Below the pieces are notes generated by a model. That model was not told where the DNA came from. It did no database searches and saw only the letters and a program-made list of their open reading frames with translations. A stretch of 10,034 nucleotides of DNA from an uncultured Streptococcus sp. (GTDB taxonomy: Bacteria > Bacillota > Bacilli > Lactobacillales > Streptococcaceae): positions 1 to 10,034 of the forward strand of contig CAKPXD010000046.1 of the NCBI GenBank assembly GCA_934201655.1. Direction: 5' to 3'. This document shows, piece by piece, positions 1 to 6,736 of the stretch (position 1 is its first letter; the number at the start of each line of letters is the position of its first letter). The position numbers and the translations under genes were made by a program.

Positions 1-92
1 TTATTAATCAATTTTTCCAGCCTTTCTACAGCTCCTCTCATGGTGTCTTTTTGCTTTTTAATCACATGGAGATAGAAACGCTCAATCTCCAT
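1..92 (-). pseudogene. Possible coding remnant or edge-truncated gene, reverse strand
   Basis: Read on the reverse strand, one frame gives a protein-like stretch starting MEIERFYLHVIKK and ending RGAVERLEKLIN at the window edge, with ordinary streptococcal codons. The same frame stays open upstream to about 153. There is no ribosome binding site before the ATG at 90-92, and the start of the stretch is half of a perfect inverted repeat, so this is as likely to be the tail of a decayed gene as a live start. I do not recognise the family. The plus-strand reading of the next 100 bases also looks protein-like, so at least one of the two is chance. Sequence left of the window is needed to decide. 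Confidence 0.25.
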
Positions 93-105
93 GTGATTAA
101 AAAGC
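53..105. repeat. 21-bp perfect inverted repeat with 11-nt loop
   Basis: Arms 53-73 and 85-105 are exact reverse complements. The loop is 74-84, and two further base pairs are possible inside it after one mismatch. Outward, two G-T pairs and three A-T pairs could extend the stem to 48-110. No T-run follows the stem on either strand, so it is a poor intrinsic terminator. A repeat this long and perfect may be the end of a small mobile element or a recent fold-back duplication. That origin is inference. Confidence 0.85.
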
Positions 106-189
106 GGAAAAGTTAAACCATATGATGAAAATGCAGGAAACAAATTCATGCAGTACATTCCATACTATGCTAAGAGCTATAACGAATAG
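97..189 (+). pseudogene. Possible C-terminal gene fragment, forward strand
   Basis: A short open frame ends at a TAG at 187-189. Its last 25 codons (112-186) read VKPYDENAGNKFMQYIPY followed by YAKSYNE, a composition typical of a real protein C-terminus. The frame is closed by a stop at 94-96 inside the right arm of the inverted repeat, so there is no start and no room for a complete gene. The simplest reading is the tail of a gene whose upstream part was removed or replaced at the inverted repeat. I do not recognise the family, and a chance frame is possible. Confidence 0.3.
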
Positions 190-480
190 ATTTTGTCTGA
201 TTTTTATCTGATTAAAACTAAAGCAAGGTCAAAATCACCCTATTTCATCAACAATTGAAAGAATGAAAAATCCATAAAATCAACGTTTTTGCTCATCACA
301 AATATTGCCAAATCACACATTACGCTTACAGAAGTGAAGTAAGCATTCAATACGAATCAATACATAAGAAAAACGCTTATTTTAAGTGTTTTTTCTTTTT
401 TCCAATTTCAATACATTTCAATAAAAATCAACCGAATGACTACATTTTTTGTGAAATAAATTAGATGTTCGGATATATAG
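190..480. other. Intergenic stretch with no gene seen
   Basis: No frame here has a start, a ribosome site and a plausible protein. Visible structures are a small 6-bp hairpin (324-329 with 339-344) and a terminator-like hairpin at 367-402, listed separately. Short repeats of TCAATACAT and TTTCAATA type occur around 355-425, but their spacing is irregular and I assign them no role. Confidence 0.6.
367..402 (+). terminator. Terminator-like hairpin with T-rich tail
   Basis: The sequence AAGAAAAACGCTTA is followed by a short T loop and then a largely complementary AAGTGTTTTTTCTT containing wobble pairs, and it runs straight into six T residues. The stem is AU-rich and therefore weak. It could end forward transcription from the gene remnant at the left edge. 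Confidence 0.45.
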
Positions 481-514
481 AAAACGCTCTAGTCACAATG
501 ACTAGAGCGTTTTT
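481..514. terminator. Strong intrinsic terminator, probably bidirectional
   Basis: Arms 481-495 and 499-513 pair perfectly over 15 bp around a CAA loop. There is a T-run on the right and the matching A-run on the left, so it can work on both strands. It insulates the stress operon promoter that follows from upstream transcription. Confidence 0.85.
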
Positions 515-560
515 ATATTGTTTTAAAATTTATTAAAGCATATATTCGTGAGCATATAAT

Positions 561-589
561 TTGAGTGCGCTCTCATATTTTGATATACT
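561..589 (+). promoter_or_regulatory. Sigma-A type promoter of the envelope stress operon
   Basis: TTGAGT at 561-566 and TATACT at 584-589 are separated by exactly 17 bp, which puts the transcription start near 596. A short inverted repeat TGAG/CTCA (562-565, 572-575) overlaps the -35 box. A second, AACCC/GGGTT (596-600, 611-615), lies at the predicted 5' end of the transcript. Either could be a regulator site or a 5' stem, but both are too short to be sure. Confidence 0.75.
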
Positions 590-634
590 ATATTTAACCC
601 AGATATATTGGGGTTATGAAAGGAGGCGCATATT

Positions 635-874
635 ATGTTGTGGTCCATTATTGTAGGAGGCTTTATCGGCCTTGCAGCAGGGGCAATCACTAAAAAAGGT
701 GGCTCAATGGGAGTAATCGCTAATATTTTTGCCGGTTTAATCGGTTCATCAGTAGGTCAATCACTCCTTGGTACTTGGGGACCTTCACTAGCTGGCATGG
801 CTATCATTCCATCTATTGTTGGTGCAGTGATTGTAGTTTCTGTGGTATCATTCTTTTTGGGTAAAAAAGGTTAA
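635..874 (+). CDS. GlsB/YeaQ/YmgE family stress response membrane protein
   Basis: This 79-residue, very hydrophobic protein has three membrane segments (about 1-20, 27-45 and 52-74) joined by glycine-rich turns, with the motifs GGFIGLAAGAI near the N-terminus and a basic GKKG end. Length and glycine pattern fit the transglycosylase-associated (GlsB/YeaQ) family, small inner-membrane proteins of unknown biochemical role that in lactic acid bacteria are co-encoded with Gls24/Asp23 proteins. AAAGGAGG at 619-626 lies 8 nt before the ATG and fixes the start. It is the first gene after the promoter at 561-589. No terminator separates it from the AmaP gene 85 nt downstream, so the five stress genes are probably one transcript. 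The family call is solid and the function is not known. Confidence 0.9.
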   Translation: MLWSIIVGGFIGLAAGAITKKGGSMGVIANIFAGLIGSSVGQSLLGTWGPSLAGMAIIPSIVGAVIVVSVVSFFLGKKG

Positions 875-959
875 TGTTTTACTCGAAAGCAGACTATAGT
901 TTTTAATTTATAAAGACGGGTAAAGCTATGGTTTGTTGCACTAATTGAAAGGATCTTAT

Positions 960-1523
960 ATGTCAAAATCAAAGAAAATATTATTGTTTATTTTCTGTAT
1001 TTTAATCTTGACAATTTTCCTTCCTATTTTGATAGATTACCACCAGGTTAGTGATTTAGGTATTCAATTGACGAGCTGGCGACAGACATCATTTGAATAT
1101 TATCTCGCTAGATATGTATTTTGGGGGCTTCTAGGCCTGTCTATCTTAGTTTTATTATGGATGTTAGTAATCCTGTTTTATCCTAGACAATATCTGGAAA
1201 TAAAACTTGGAACTAAAGACGATAAATTAAAACTAAAAAATTCAGCTATTGAAGGGTTTGTTCGATGTTTATTGGATGAACACAAGATGGTCAAAAATCC
1301 CAAAATTCAGGTACATACTCGGAAAAAGAATTGTTTCGTTTATGTAGAAGGTACAGCTGTTCTTTCAGATAACATTGCTAACAAATTTGAAGTAGTTCAA
1401 AACGAAATCACTCAAGGATTGAAAGAATTCTTTGGTATTGATCGAGAGGTTAAACTGGAAGTTTCAGTGAAAGAATATGACCCTCAAAAAGCAGCTAAGA
1501 AAATTGTTAGTCGTGTAAAGTAA
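960..1523 (+). CDS. amaP: Alkaline shock response membrane anchor protein AmaP
   Basis: The product is 187 residues starting MSKSKKILLF. An N-terminal membrane helix (about 5-23) is followed by a short external loop and a second helix (about 52-74), then a soluble cytoplasmic part rich in Lys, Glu and Val. In staphylococci AmaP is the membrane anchor that recruits Asp23, and the soluble part of AmaP is related to Asp23 itself. The neighbours here (a DUF2273-type protein and Asp23/Gls24 directly after) match that arrangement. I chose the ATG at 960 because AAAGGA at 948-953 is 6 nt before it; a TTG at 945 in the same frame lies upstream of that site and would be unusual. The stop is 11 nt before the next gene. 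The AmaP call rests on topology and context as well as sequence character. Confidence 0.85.
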   Translation: MSKSKKILLFIFCILILTIFLPILIDYHQVSDLGIQLTSWRQTSFEYYLARYVFWGLLGLSILVLLWMLVILFYPRQYLEIKLGTKDDKLKLKNSAIEGFVRCLLDEHKMVKNPKIQVHTRKKNCFVYVEGTAVLSDNIANKFEVVQNEITQGLKEFFGIDREVKLEVSVKEYDPQKAAKKIVSRVK

Positions 1524-1534
1524 GGAAGTAAAAA

Positions 1535-1705
1535 ATGGAATGGTTTAAAAAATATCAATACCCAATTCTATGTGGTGTAGTAGGTATTATTCTAGCCTGC
1601 TTCATCCTATCCTTCGGTTTCTTTAAAACATTGTTCGTTTTAATCTGTGGAGCCCTAGGAATTTGGTTGGGATACTATGTACAGAAGAATTATTTAAATA
1701 AATAA
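1535..1705 (+). CDS. Small DUF2273-type membrane protein
   Basis: This short gene encodes 56 residues starting MEWFKKYQYPILCGVVGIIL. Two membrane helices (about 11-27 and 31-49) leave a short basic C-terminal tail, KNYLNK. The length, the charged WFKKY start and the place between amaP and asp23 fit the DUF2273 small integral membrane proteins found in Asp23/AmaP clusters of Firmicutes. AAGGAAG at 1522-1528 precedes the ATG, and the ribosome site of the next gene (AAAGGAG, 1704-1710) overlaps its stop codon, which suggests coupled translation. Its likely job is to help build the Asp23 layer at the membrane. That is inferred from the cluster only. Confidence 0.85.
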   Translation: MEWFKKYQYPILCGVVGIILACFILSFGFFKTLFVLICGALGIWLGYYVQKNYLNK

Positions 1706-1716
1706 AGGAGTTTCAT

Positions 1717-2334
1717 ATGTCAAACGTAGAAAAAAATGTAACTGAAAAAAAAGATGTTGTTTCTAAAGATGTTCGCGGAGAATTAACTTACGAAGATAAA
1801 GTTATTCAAAAAATCATCGGTCTTTCACTAGATAGAGTCCCAGGATTATTACATGTTGACGGTGGATTCTTCTCAAATCTTACAGAAAAACTTGTTAACA
1901 CTAACGATGTAACACACGGTGTTAACGTTGAAGTTGGTAAAGAACAAGTAGCAGTTGACTTGAACGTTATCGTAGAGTACAGAAAAAACGTTCCAACTCT
2001 ATACAAGGAAATCAAAGACGTTATCGTATCAGAAGTTGCGAAAATGACTGATCTAGAAGTAGTTGAAGTTAACGTTAATGTTGTTGACATCAAAACTAAA
2101 GAACAACATGAAGCAGACTCAGTTAGCCTTCAAGATCGTGTAACTGATGTGGCAGAATCAACAGGCGAGTTCGCGTCAGAACAATTGTCTAGAGTGAAAT
2201 CTGGTATCGGTTCAGGTGTCGCAGCAGCACAAGAAAAGCTTGGCGAAGGCGCTGAATTCGTTCAAGAAAAAGTTGGCCAAGGCGTTGAAACTGTTAAAGA
2301 CGCTGCAGCCAAAGCAGAACCACGTGTTCAATAA
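1717..2334 (+). CDS. Asp23/Gls24 family envelope stress response protein
   Basis: The product is 205 residues. Residues about 20-125 form the Asp23/Gls24 domain: GELTYEDKVIQKIIGLSL, then VPGLLHVDGGF, then alternating Val/Asn beta strands ending VNVNVVDIKTKEQ. It is a soluble cytoplasmic protein that in staphylococci forms membrane-associated filaments held by AmaP, and in enterococci (Gls24) is linked to bile and starvation stress. Residues about 130-205 are an extra tail rich in Ala, Glu, Lys and Gly with repeated amphipathic segments, longer than the core domain needs. AAAGGAG at 1704-1710 gives a clear start. Codon use (GAA, AAA, GTT, CGT) is strongly biased, which points to high expression. 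It is followed after 37 nt by the csbD-like gene. Confidence 0.92.
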   Translation: MSNVEKNVTEKKDVVSKDVRGELTYEDKVIQKIIGLSLDRVPGLLHVDGGFFSNLTEKLVNTNDVTHGVNVEVGKEQVAVDLNVIVEYRKNVPTLYKEIKDVIVSEVAKMTDLEVVEVNVNVVDIKTKEQHEADSVSLQDRVTDVAESTGEFASEQLSRVKSGIGSGVAAAQEKLGEGAEFVQEKVGQGVETVKDAAAKAEPRVQ

Positions 2335-2371
2335 TTACTAATTTAGAAAAAAATAAAAGGAGGACATACTT

Positions 2372-2578
2372 ATGTCTACAGAAGAAAAATTAAACCAAGC
2401 AGCAGGAGCTGTTAAAGAAGGCGTTGGTAAATTGGTAGGTGACAAAGGACTTGAAAGCGAAGGAGCTGCTGAAAAAGTTGCTTCTAAAGTGAAAGAAGTC
2501 GCTGAAGATGCAAAAGACGCAATTGAAGGCGCTGTTGAAGGTGTTAAAAACATCTTTAAAAAAGACGACGCTAAATAA
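2372..2578 (+). CDS. CsbD family stress protein
   Basis: This is a 68-residue, highly charged protein with no membrane segment. It opens [21 protein letters not shown], the CsbD-type pattern in which a helix is followed by [13 protein letters not shown], and then continues in Ala/Glu/Lys helix repeats. CsbD proteins are general stress proteins of unknown activity, under sigma-B in Bacillus; streptococci lack sigma-B. AAAAGGAGG at 2355-2363 sits 8 nt before the ATG. It is the last gene of the operon, and a terminator follows 31 nt after its stop. Its repeat pattern resembles the tail of the Gls24 protein just upstream. Confidence 0.88.
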   Translation: MSTEEKLNQAAGAVKEGVGKLVGDKGLESEGAAEKVASKVKEVAEDAKDAIEGAVEGVKNIFKKDDAK

Positions 2579-2609
2579 TGAAATTTAGGTAATCTTGCTA
2601 TTTTCCTTG

Positions 2610-2640
2610 AAAACACTCCCTAACTGGGGGTGTTTTTGTT
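2610..2640 (+). terminator. Terminator of the envelope stress operon
   Basis: Arms 2610-2620 and 2626-2636 pair over 11 bp with one T-G wobble around a 5-nt TAACT loop, and the right arm merges into a T-run (2633-2637). It lies 31 nt past the csbD-like stop. Confidence 0.85.
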
Positions 2641-2670
2641 ATTCGTTTTTATCAATGCACGTTTTATAGA

Positions 2671-2709
2671 GAAAAAAAGAATACAGGACAAACAAATTCC
2701 TGTATTCTT
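2671..2709 (-). terminator. Terminator of the 50-residue reverse-strand gene
   Basis: Arms 2677-2688 and 2698-2709 pair perfectly over 12 bp with a 9-nt loop. On the reverse strand the stem is followed by seven T (2672-2678 read as A on the plus strand). It lies 8 nt past the stop of the reverse gene and faces the stress operon terminator. Confidence 0.85.
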
Positions 2710-2717
2710 AAAATGAC

Positions 2718-2870
2718 TTAGAACAGATATGTTAATAAGTAGGCGACTACTAAGATTGTACCACAAATCATTCTCCCTCTTTTTTCATGTTGTTTGAACA
2801 ATTTACCAGAGAAAAAATTTATTCCAAGCGAAATAAACATCAATATAGTTCTTAAAGTATAAACAGTCAT
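2718..2870 (-). CDS. Small hydrophobic membrane protein, unknown
   Basis: The product is 50 residues starting MTVYTLRTILMFISLGINFF and ending VAYLLTYLF. Two membrane helices (about 6-20 and 35-50) flank a basic loop, GKLFKQHEKRGR. On the reverse strand AAAGGAG lies 8 nt before this ATG. The frame is open further upstream to 2903, but that longer start would place the ribosome site inside the gene. A dedicated terminator follows, so this looks like a real monocistronic gene between two forward operons. I do not recognise a family. It could be a small membrane peptide or a toxin-like peptide, and nothing in the sequence decides this. Confidence 0.65.
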   Translation of the reverse strand: MTVYTLRTILMFISLGINFFSGKLFKQHEKRGRMICGTILVVAYLLTYLF

Positions 2871-3081
2871 GGTCCATACTCCTTTCGTTATTTGGTAATC
2901 CAATAAATAAGTTGAATAGTAATTATCTAATTTTCAAATATATCCATCTGCCCTGGAAAAGCCTCTGTTCTTTGATTATTAATCGGTATCTCTATCTATC
3001 TTTATTATAGTACAAAGATCCTTATTAAACCAATAAATGTATTTATTTTTAGTGCTCCTATTTCTGAGAGCGCTTGAAATA

Positions 3082-3090
3082 TGTTATAAT
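3082..3090 (+). promoter_or_regulatory. Extended -10 promoter of the yesMN operon, with cre-like site
   Basis: TGTTATAAT (3082-3090) is a perfect extended -10 box. No good -35 lies 17 bp upstream, as is usual for this class. The start would be near 3097, 24 nt before the GTG of the first gene. Directly upstream, TGAGAGCGCTTGAA (3065-3078) resembles a CcpA cre site with about two mismatches to the consensus. Catabolite control would suit a carbohydrate-linked operon, but the match is weak. Confidence 0.7.
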
Positions 3091-3120
3091 GAAACTAGAT
3101 TAATGTATAGGAGGCAAACC

Positions 3121-3735
3121 GTGGGAAATTTCATTGAGCTAGTCTTTCATCGTTTCTTTTTGGGGATGATTGCGACGGCTTATTTTTGGTTATTGACACT
3201 AGCAGGAGGAGTGGTCTTTGGTGTAGCACCCGCTAGTGCAACTCTCATGAGTTTATTTGCTGAAAACGGCTATTCTTACCGTGCTTATCGTTTCAAGGAA
3301 GCATGGGCTTTATTTAAGAGCAATTTTGTCAAAAGTAATCTCAGTTTCTACACATTTATAGGGATTGACTTGATCTTGATTTATGGCTTGTATCTGATGA
3401 TTCAGTTGCCAAACCAGACCATTATCCACTTGGCAGCAACATTTCTAAATATCTTTTTAGTAGCCTTGGTATTTTTGGCCTATACGGTATCTTTAAAGTT
3501 ACAGGTTTACTTTGAATTGTCCTATAAAAACACCTTAAAGCTTGCCTTTATTGGAATTTTTATGAATTTATCAGCAGTAGCCAAAGTTCTATTTGGTAGC
3601 GTCTTGTTAGCCATTATTGGCTTCTATATGCCAGCCCTCATTGCTTTTGTAGGCATTGGAATGTGGCACTTCTTTATTAGTGATTTATTGGAGCCTGTTT
3701 ATGAAAGTATTCATGAAAAATTGGCAACCAAATAA
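3121..3735 (+). CDS. DUF624 (YesL-like) membrane protein
   Basis: The product is 204 residues with a GTG start, MGNFIELVFHRFFLGM. About five membrane helices follow, with the family features GVAPASATLMSLF after helix 1 and FKEAWALFKSNFVKSNL before helix 2. DUF624/YesL proteins are commonly encoded beside YesM/YesN sensors and sugar ABC transporters. Their biochemical role is unknown. AGGAGG at 3109-3114, 6 nt before the GTG, fixes the start. A longer in-frame reading back to 3037 is wrong because it would begin upstream of the promoter at 3082-3090. The last 35 nt overlap the histidine kinase gene, so the two are probably translationally coupled. It may be an accessory membrane partner of the sensor, which is inference from gene order. 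Confidence 0.88.
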   Translation: MGNFIELVFHRFFLGMIATAYFWLLTLAGGVVFGVAPASATLMSLFAENGYSYRAYRFKEAWALFKSNFVKSNLSFYTFIGIDLILIYGLYLMIQLPNQTIIHLAATFLNIFLVALVFLAYTVSLKLQVYFELSYKNTLKLAFIGIFMNLSAVAKVLFGSVLLAIIGFYMPALIAFVGIGMWHFFISDLLEPVYESIHEKLATK

Positions 3736-5386
3736 GACCAAACAATTCCGCCTCCACTCACTCTTAAGAATCTATAGTCTGGTGATGATTATCATCATTT
3801 CCTGCTTTGCTCTCTTGATTTCTTATGCAGACTGGGATATGCGTGAAAGGGAAGCCAATCGTGTCGGCCAGCGTGTTCTCGCTCGAACAGTTGATGAAGT
3901 TGAATACTACTATCGGGAGTCAACCCGACTAGCCCAGAGTTTAGTGGATAATCAAGCTCGGATTGAAGGAATTTACAAGTATTTTAGCCTCAGTACGCCG
4001 GATTATTTTTACTGGCAGTTAGAACGCAAGGCGTCGCCTTATATTTCCGTTTCCATTTATGAAAATATTGATGATATATACGTGCGAAACGATTTTGTGA
4101 CAGGTGTTTCGATTGTTCTACAGGATTCAACGGATGTATTTGTTTCCAAAAGAGAAAACCGAGGCGGACAGAAGATTCCAGCTGAGAACTTCAAACCAGA
4201 TGCCAATAGTTTTGCGGTTCCAGTAGCTGATCCCATATCGGACCAGCCTTTAGGGGTTATTTATATTTCCGTAGAACCAGAAGTCCTCTATAAAGCGATT
4301 GACAACACTAGGGGAACAATTCCTGTAGCAGTAACTGTCATTGCACCATATGAAACAGATATGTTCTATATTGGAGCGAAGGGAACGAATGAGTCTTGGT
4401 TGGTAGGAACAACTGCCCATGGTTATCAAGTTCGAGTAGCTGTACCAAAGGATTATGTTTGGAATGGGACTTTAGCGAGTTCGGCACTTATTTTAGGTTT
4501 GAGCGCCCTCTTTATCATCATTTTATATATGACCTTAAGAAGGACTTTTTCTGACTATCAAAGTCAGGTTGTGGACTTGGTGGACTCTATCCAAGCCATT
4601 ACTAAGGGAGAGCAGACCAAGAGAATCGACACAGATAAAAAGGACCAGGAATTGCTTCTAATTGCTGAGTCGACAAATGATATGTTGGATCGACTAGAAA
4701 GTAATATTCACGATATTTATCAACTGGAACTCAATCAAAAAGATGCCAACATGCGAGCCTTACAAGCTCAAATTAATCCGCATTTTATGTACAATACTCT
4801 AGAATTTTTGCGGATGTATGCAGTGATGGAGAACCAAAATGAACTAGCAGATATCATCTATGAGTTCAGTAGTCTCCTACGCAATAATATCTCTGACGAA
4901 CGAGAAACGACCCTCAAACAAGAAGTGGAGTTTTGTCGGAAGTACAGTTATCTCTGTATGGTTCGCTATCCAAAATCCATTGCCTACGGATTTAAGATTG
5001 ACCCTGAATTGGAAGAAATGCGTATTCCAAAGTTCACCCTCCAACCGTTAGTGGAAAATTATTTTGCCCATGGAGTTGATCACAAAAGAACAGATAATGT
5101 TATCAGTATCAAGGCTTTGAAAAAAGATGGCTATGTCGAAATCTTGGTAACCGATAATGGCCGTGGGATGTCTGCTGAAAAACTAGCAGAAATTCAAGCT
5201 AAACTGGCTCAAAGAACCTTTGAACACACAGCAGATTATAAGGGGCAGCGACAGTCTATTGGGATTGTGAATATCCACGAACGCTTTGTGCTCTACTTTG
5301 GAGACCGGTATAACATTAGTGTAGAATCTACCGAAAAGATGGGTGTTCAATATAGAATCACCATTCAGGACGAAGAGAAAGGATAA
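3701..5386 (+). CDS. yesM: YesM-type sensor histidine kinase (TCS07-like)
   Basis: The product is 561 residues. Helix 1 is at about 21-42, an external sensor domain at about 43-255, helix 2 at about 257-279 and a HAMP linker follows to about 335. The His_kinase domain contains QAQINPHFMYNTLEF, with the phosphorylated histidine at 361. The ATPase domain has the N-box VENYFAHG (about 451), DNGRGM (about 485) and SIGIVNIHERF (about 519). It phosphorylates the AraC-type regulator encoded 2 nt downstream. In S. pneumoniae the equivalent pair TCS07 has, to my knowledge, been tied to host N-glycan use; here the ligand is inferred. GGAG at 3690-3693 lies 7 nt before the ATG at 3701. An in-frame TTG at 3656 has no site, and an ATG at 3713 is a less likely alternative. 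Confidence 0.93.
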   Translation: MKVFMKNWQPNKTKQFRLHSLLRIYSLVMIIIISCFALLISYADWDMREREANRVGQRVLARTVDEVEYYYRESTRLAQSLVDNQARIEGIYKYFSLSTPDYFYWQLERKASPYISVSIYENIDDIYVRNDFVTGVSIVLQDSTDVFVSKRENRGGQKIPAENFKPDANSFAVPVADPISDQPLGVIYISVEPEVLYKAIDNTRGTIPVAVTVIAPYETDMFYIGAKGTNESWLVGTTAHGYQVRVAVPKDYVWNGTLASSALILGLSALFIIILYMTLRRTFSDYQSQVVDLVDSIQAITKGEQTKRIDTDKKDQELLLIAESTNDMLDRLESNIHDIYQLELNQKDANMRALQAQINPHFMYNTLEFLRMYAVMENQNELADIIYEFSSLLRNNISDERETTLKQEVEFCRKYSYLCMVRYPKSIAYGFKIDPELEEMRIPKFTLQPLVENYFAHGVDHKRTDNVISIKALKKDGYVEILVTDNGRGMSAEKLAEIQAKLAQRTFEHTADYKGQRQSIGIVNIHERFVLYFGDRYNISVESTEKMGVQYRITIQDEEKG

Positions 5387-5388
5387 AC

Positions 5389-6675
5389 ATGTATAAAGTA
5401 CTATTAGTAGACGATGAGTACATGATTACAGAAGGACTCAAACGTTTGATTCCTTTTGAAAAATGGGATATGGAAGTTGTCGCAACAGCTAATCATGCTG
5501 ACGAGGCTTTGGACTATGTTCGAGAGCATCCCGTAGACATCGTCATTTCTGATGTCAACATGCCTGACAAGACAGGACTTGAAATGATTGGGGAAATGAA
5601 GGAACTCTTGCCAGAGGCGTACTATATCCTCCTCTCAGGTTATCAAGAATTTGATTATGTCAAGAAAGCCATGAACCTCAATGTTGTAGACTACCTTGTC
5701 AAACCAGTTGATAAGGTTGAACTGGAGCATTTACTTGAGAAAATCCTTGGTCAACTTCGTGAGAAAGTGCATGAACCAGAAATGTTGAGCCAAAAGTTAG
5801 ACGACGAAGCATTTAAAGCACACCTGTCTCAAAAAGAAAACTGGTGGATTGGACTCTCCCAAGAGAAACAAGGGGATTTTGTCATTCCTTACTATGTTTT
5901 AGGTCAGGACTGGCAGATTGTGATTGCAGCTCAGAAATTCGATGGTTTACTTGTCATGCCTTTTGAGTTACCTTATCAGGCTAACTTTGAAAAATGGAAA
6001 TTTGATGTTGAAAAAGCACTCTTCTATGGAACTGTAAATCTCGATCAATCTGAAAGCCTCTTTTCTTATTATGAACCCATTTATCGAGTGATTATCCAAG
6101 GAAATCTTCAGCAGATTATCGAGGAGTTGAATTTGCTTGAGAAGATTGTGTTAGAAAACACACCGAGGGTGTCCATTACCAAGCAACTCTTTACTCAGTT
6201 TGTGATGGATGTCTTCCACCTCTTTGAGCATCTAAAAGCAGATGATATGACAGATATTGTCAAAAGAATCCATGCCATTACAAACTTTGAAGATTTAGTA
6301 GCTTATACCAAGGAAACCTTGACGTCCTTCTTTGGTCAATATCGTATGAATGAAAATGTCGTCAGTGTACTTGAAGTTATTGGGAGAGACTATAAAAAAG
6401 AGCTTTCTCTCAAGGATATCAGCAAGGATCTCTTTATCAATCCTGTTTACTTAGGTCAGTTAATCAAGAAGGAAACCAATTCAACCTTTGCAGAGCTTCT
6501 CAATAAACAACGTATCAAGGCTGCCCAGCAACTCTTACTATCTACAAACGATAGTATTGAGGATATTTGCTATACGGTTGGTTATAGTAATGTAGGATAT
6601 TTCTACAAGGTCTTTCGAAAACTATGTGGAAAGTCTCCGAAGGCCTACCGCAAGCAGATTGAGGCCACCCTCTAA
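5389..6675 (+). CDS. yesN: YesN-type response regulator with AraC DNA-binding domain
   Basis: The product is 428 residues. The receiver domain (1 to about 120) has the acidic pair DD at 8-9, the phosphoryl acceptor Asp55 in ISDVNMPD, and the conserved Lys in DYLVKP near 105. A central region (about 125-315) of no clear family follows. The C-terminal AraC helix-turn-helix pair (about 322-424) ends in the signature DICYTVGYSNVGYFYKVFRK. It is a cytoplasmic transcription factor activated by the upstream YesM kinase, and it usually controls carbohydrate transport or glycan-degrading genes located elsewhere. AAAGG in the 3' end of the kinase gene is its ribosome site, and the two genes are separated by only 2 nt. 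No terminator follows; a new promoter begins 4 nt after the stop. Confidence 0.93.
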   Translation: MYKVLLVDDEYMITEGLKRLIPFEKWDMEVVATANHADEALDYVREHPVDIVISDVNMPDKTGLEMIGEMKELLPEAYYILLSGYQEFDYVKKAMNLNVVDYLVKPVDKVELEHLLEKILGQLREKVHEPEMLSQKLDDEAFKAHLSQKENWWIGLSQEKQGDFVIPYYVLGQDWQIVIAAQKFDGLLVMPFELPYQANFEKWKFDVEKALFYGTVNLDQSESLFSYYEPIYRVIIQGNLQQIIEELNLLEKIVLENTPRVSITKQLFTQFVMDVFHLFEHLKADDMTDIVKRIHAITNFEDLVAYTKETLTSFFGQYRMNENVVSVLEVIGRDYKKELSLKDISKDLFINPVYLGQLIKKETNSTFAELLNKQRIKAAQQLLLSTNDSIEDICYTVGYSNVGYFYKVFRKLCGKSPKAYRKQIEATL

Positions 6676-6678
6676 CTT

Positions 6679-6707
6679 TTGTCTTCCATCTTAAAATATG
6701 CTATAAT
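6679..6707 (+). promoter_or_regulatory. Promoter of the 176-residue membrane protein gene
   Basis: TTGTCT (6679-6684) and TATAAT (6702-6707) are 17 bp apart, and the -10 is also extended (TGCTATAAT). It starts 4 nt after the yesN stop, so the next gene can be read both from here and by read-through. Confidence 0.8.
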
Positions 6708-6736
6708 AAATTCAAAAATATGAGGAGGTTACTTTT

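Noticed and set aside
53..110. Intrinsic terminator at the left-edge inverted repeat
   Set aside because: The stem is long but no T-run follows on either strand.
945..959. TTG start for AmaP
   Set aside because: The ribosome site AAAGGA lies after the TTG and fits the ATG at 960.
1806..2093. Reverse-strand open frame opposite the Asp23/Gls24 gene
   Set aside because: Shadow of a strongly codon-biased gene; low-complexity Thr/Ser composition and no ribosome site.
2871..2903. Upstream extension of the 50-residue reverse gene
   Set aside because: It would place the AAAGGAG site inside the coding region; the internal ATG fits better.
3037..3120. Longer N-terminus for the DUF624 protein
   Set aside because: It would start upstream of the extended -10 promoter; the GTG at 3121 has AGGAGG at the right distance.
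3656..3700. TTG start for the histidine kinase
   Set aside because: No ribosome site; the ATG at 3701 has GGAG 7 nt before it and gives the expected short N-terminus before helix 1.
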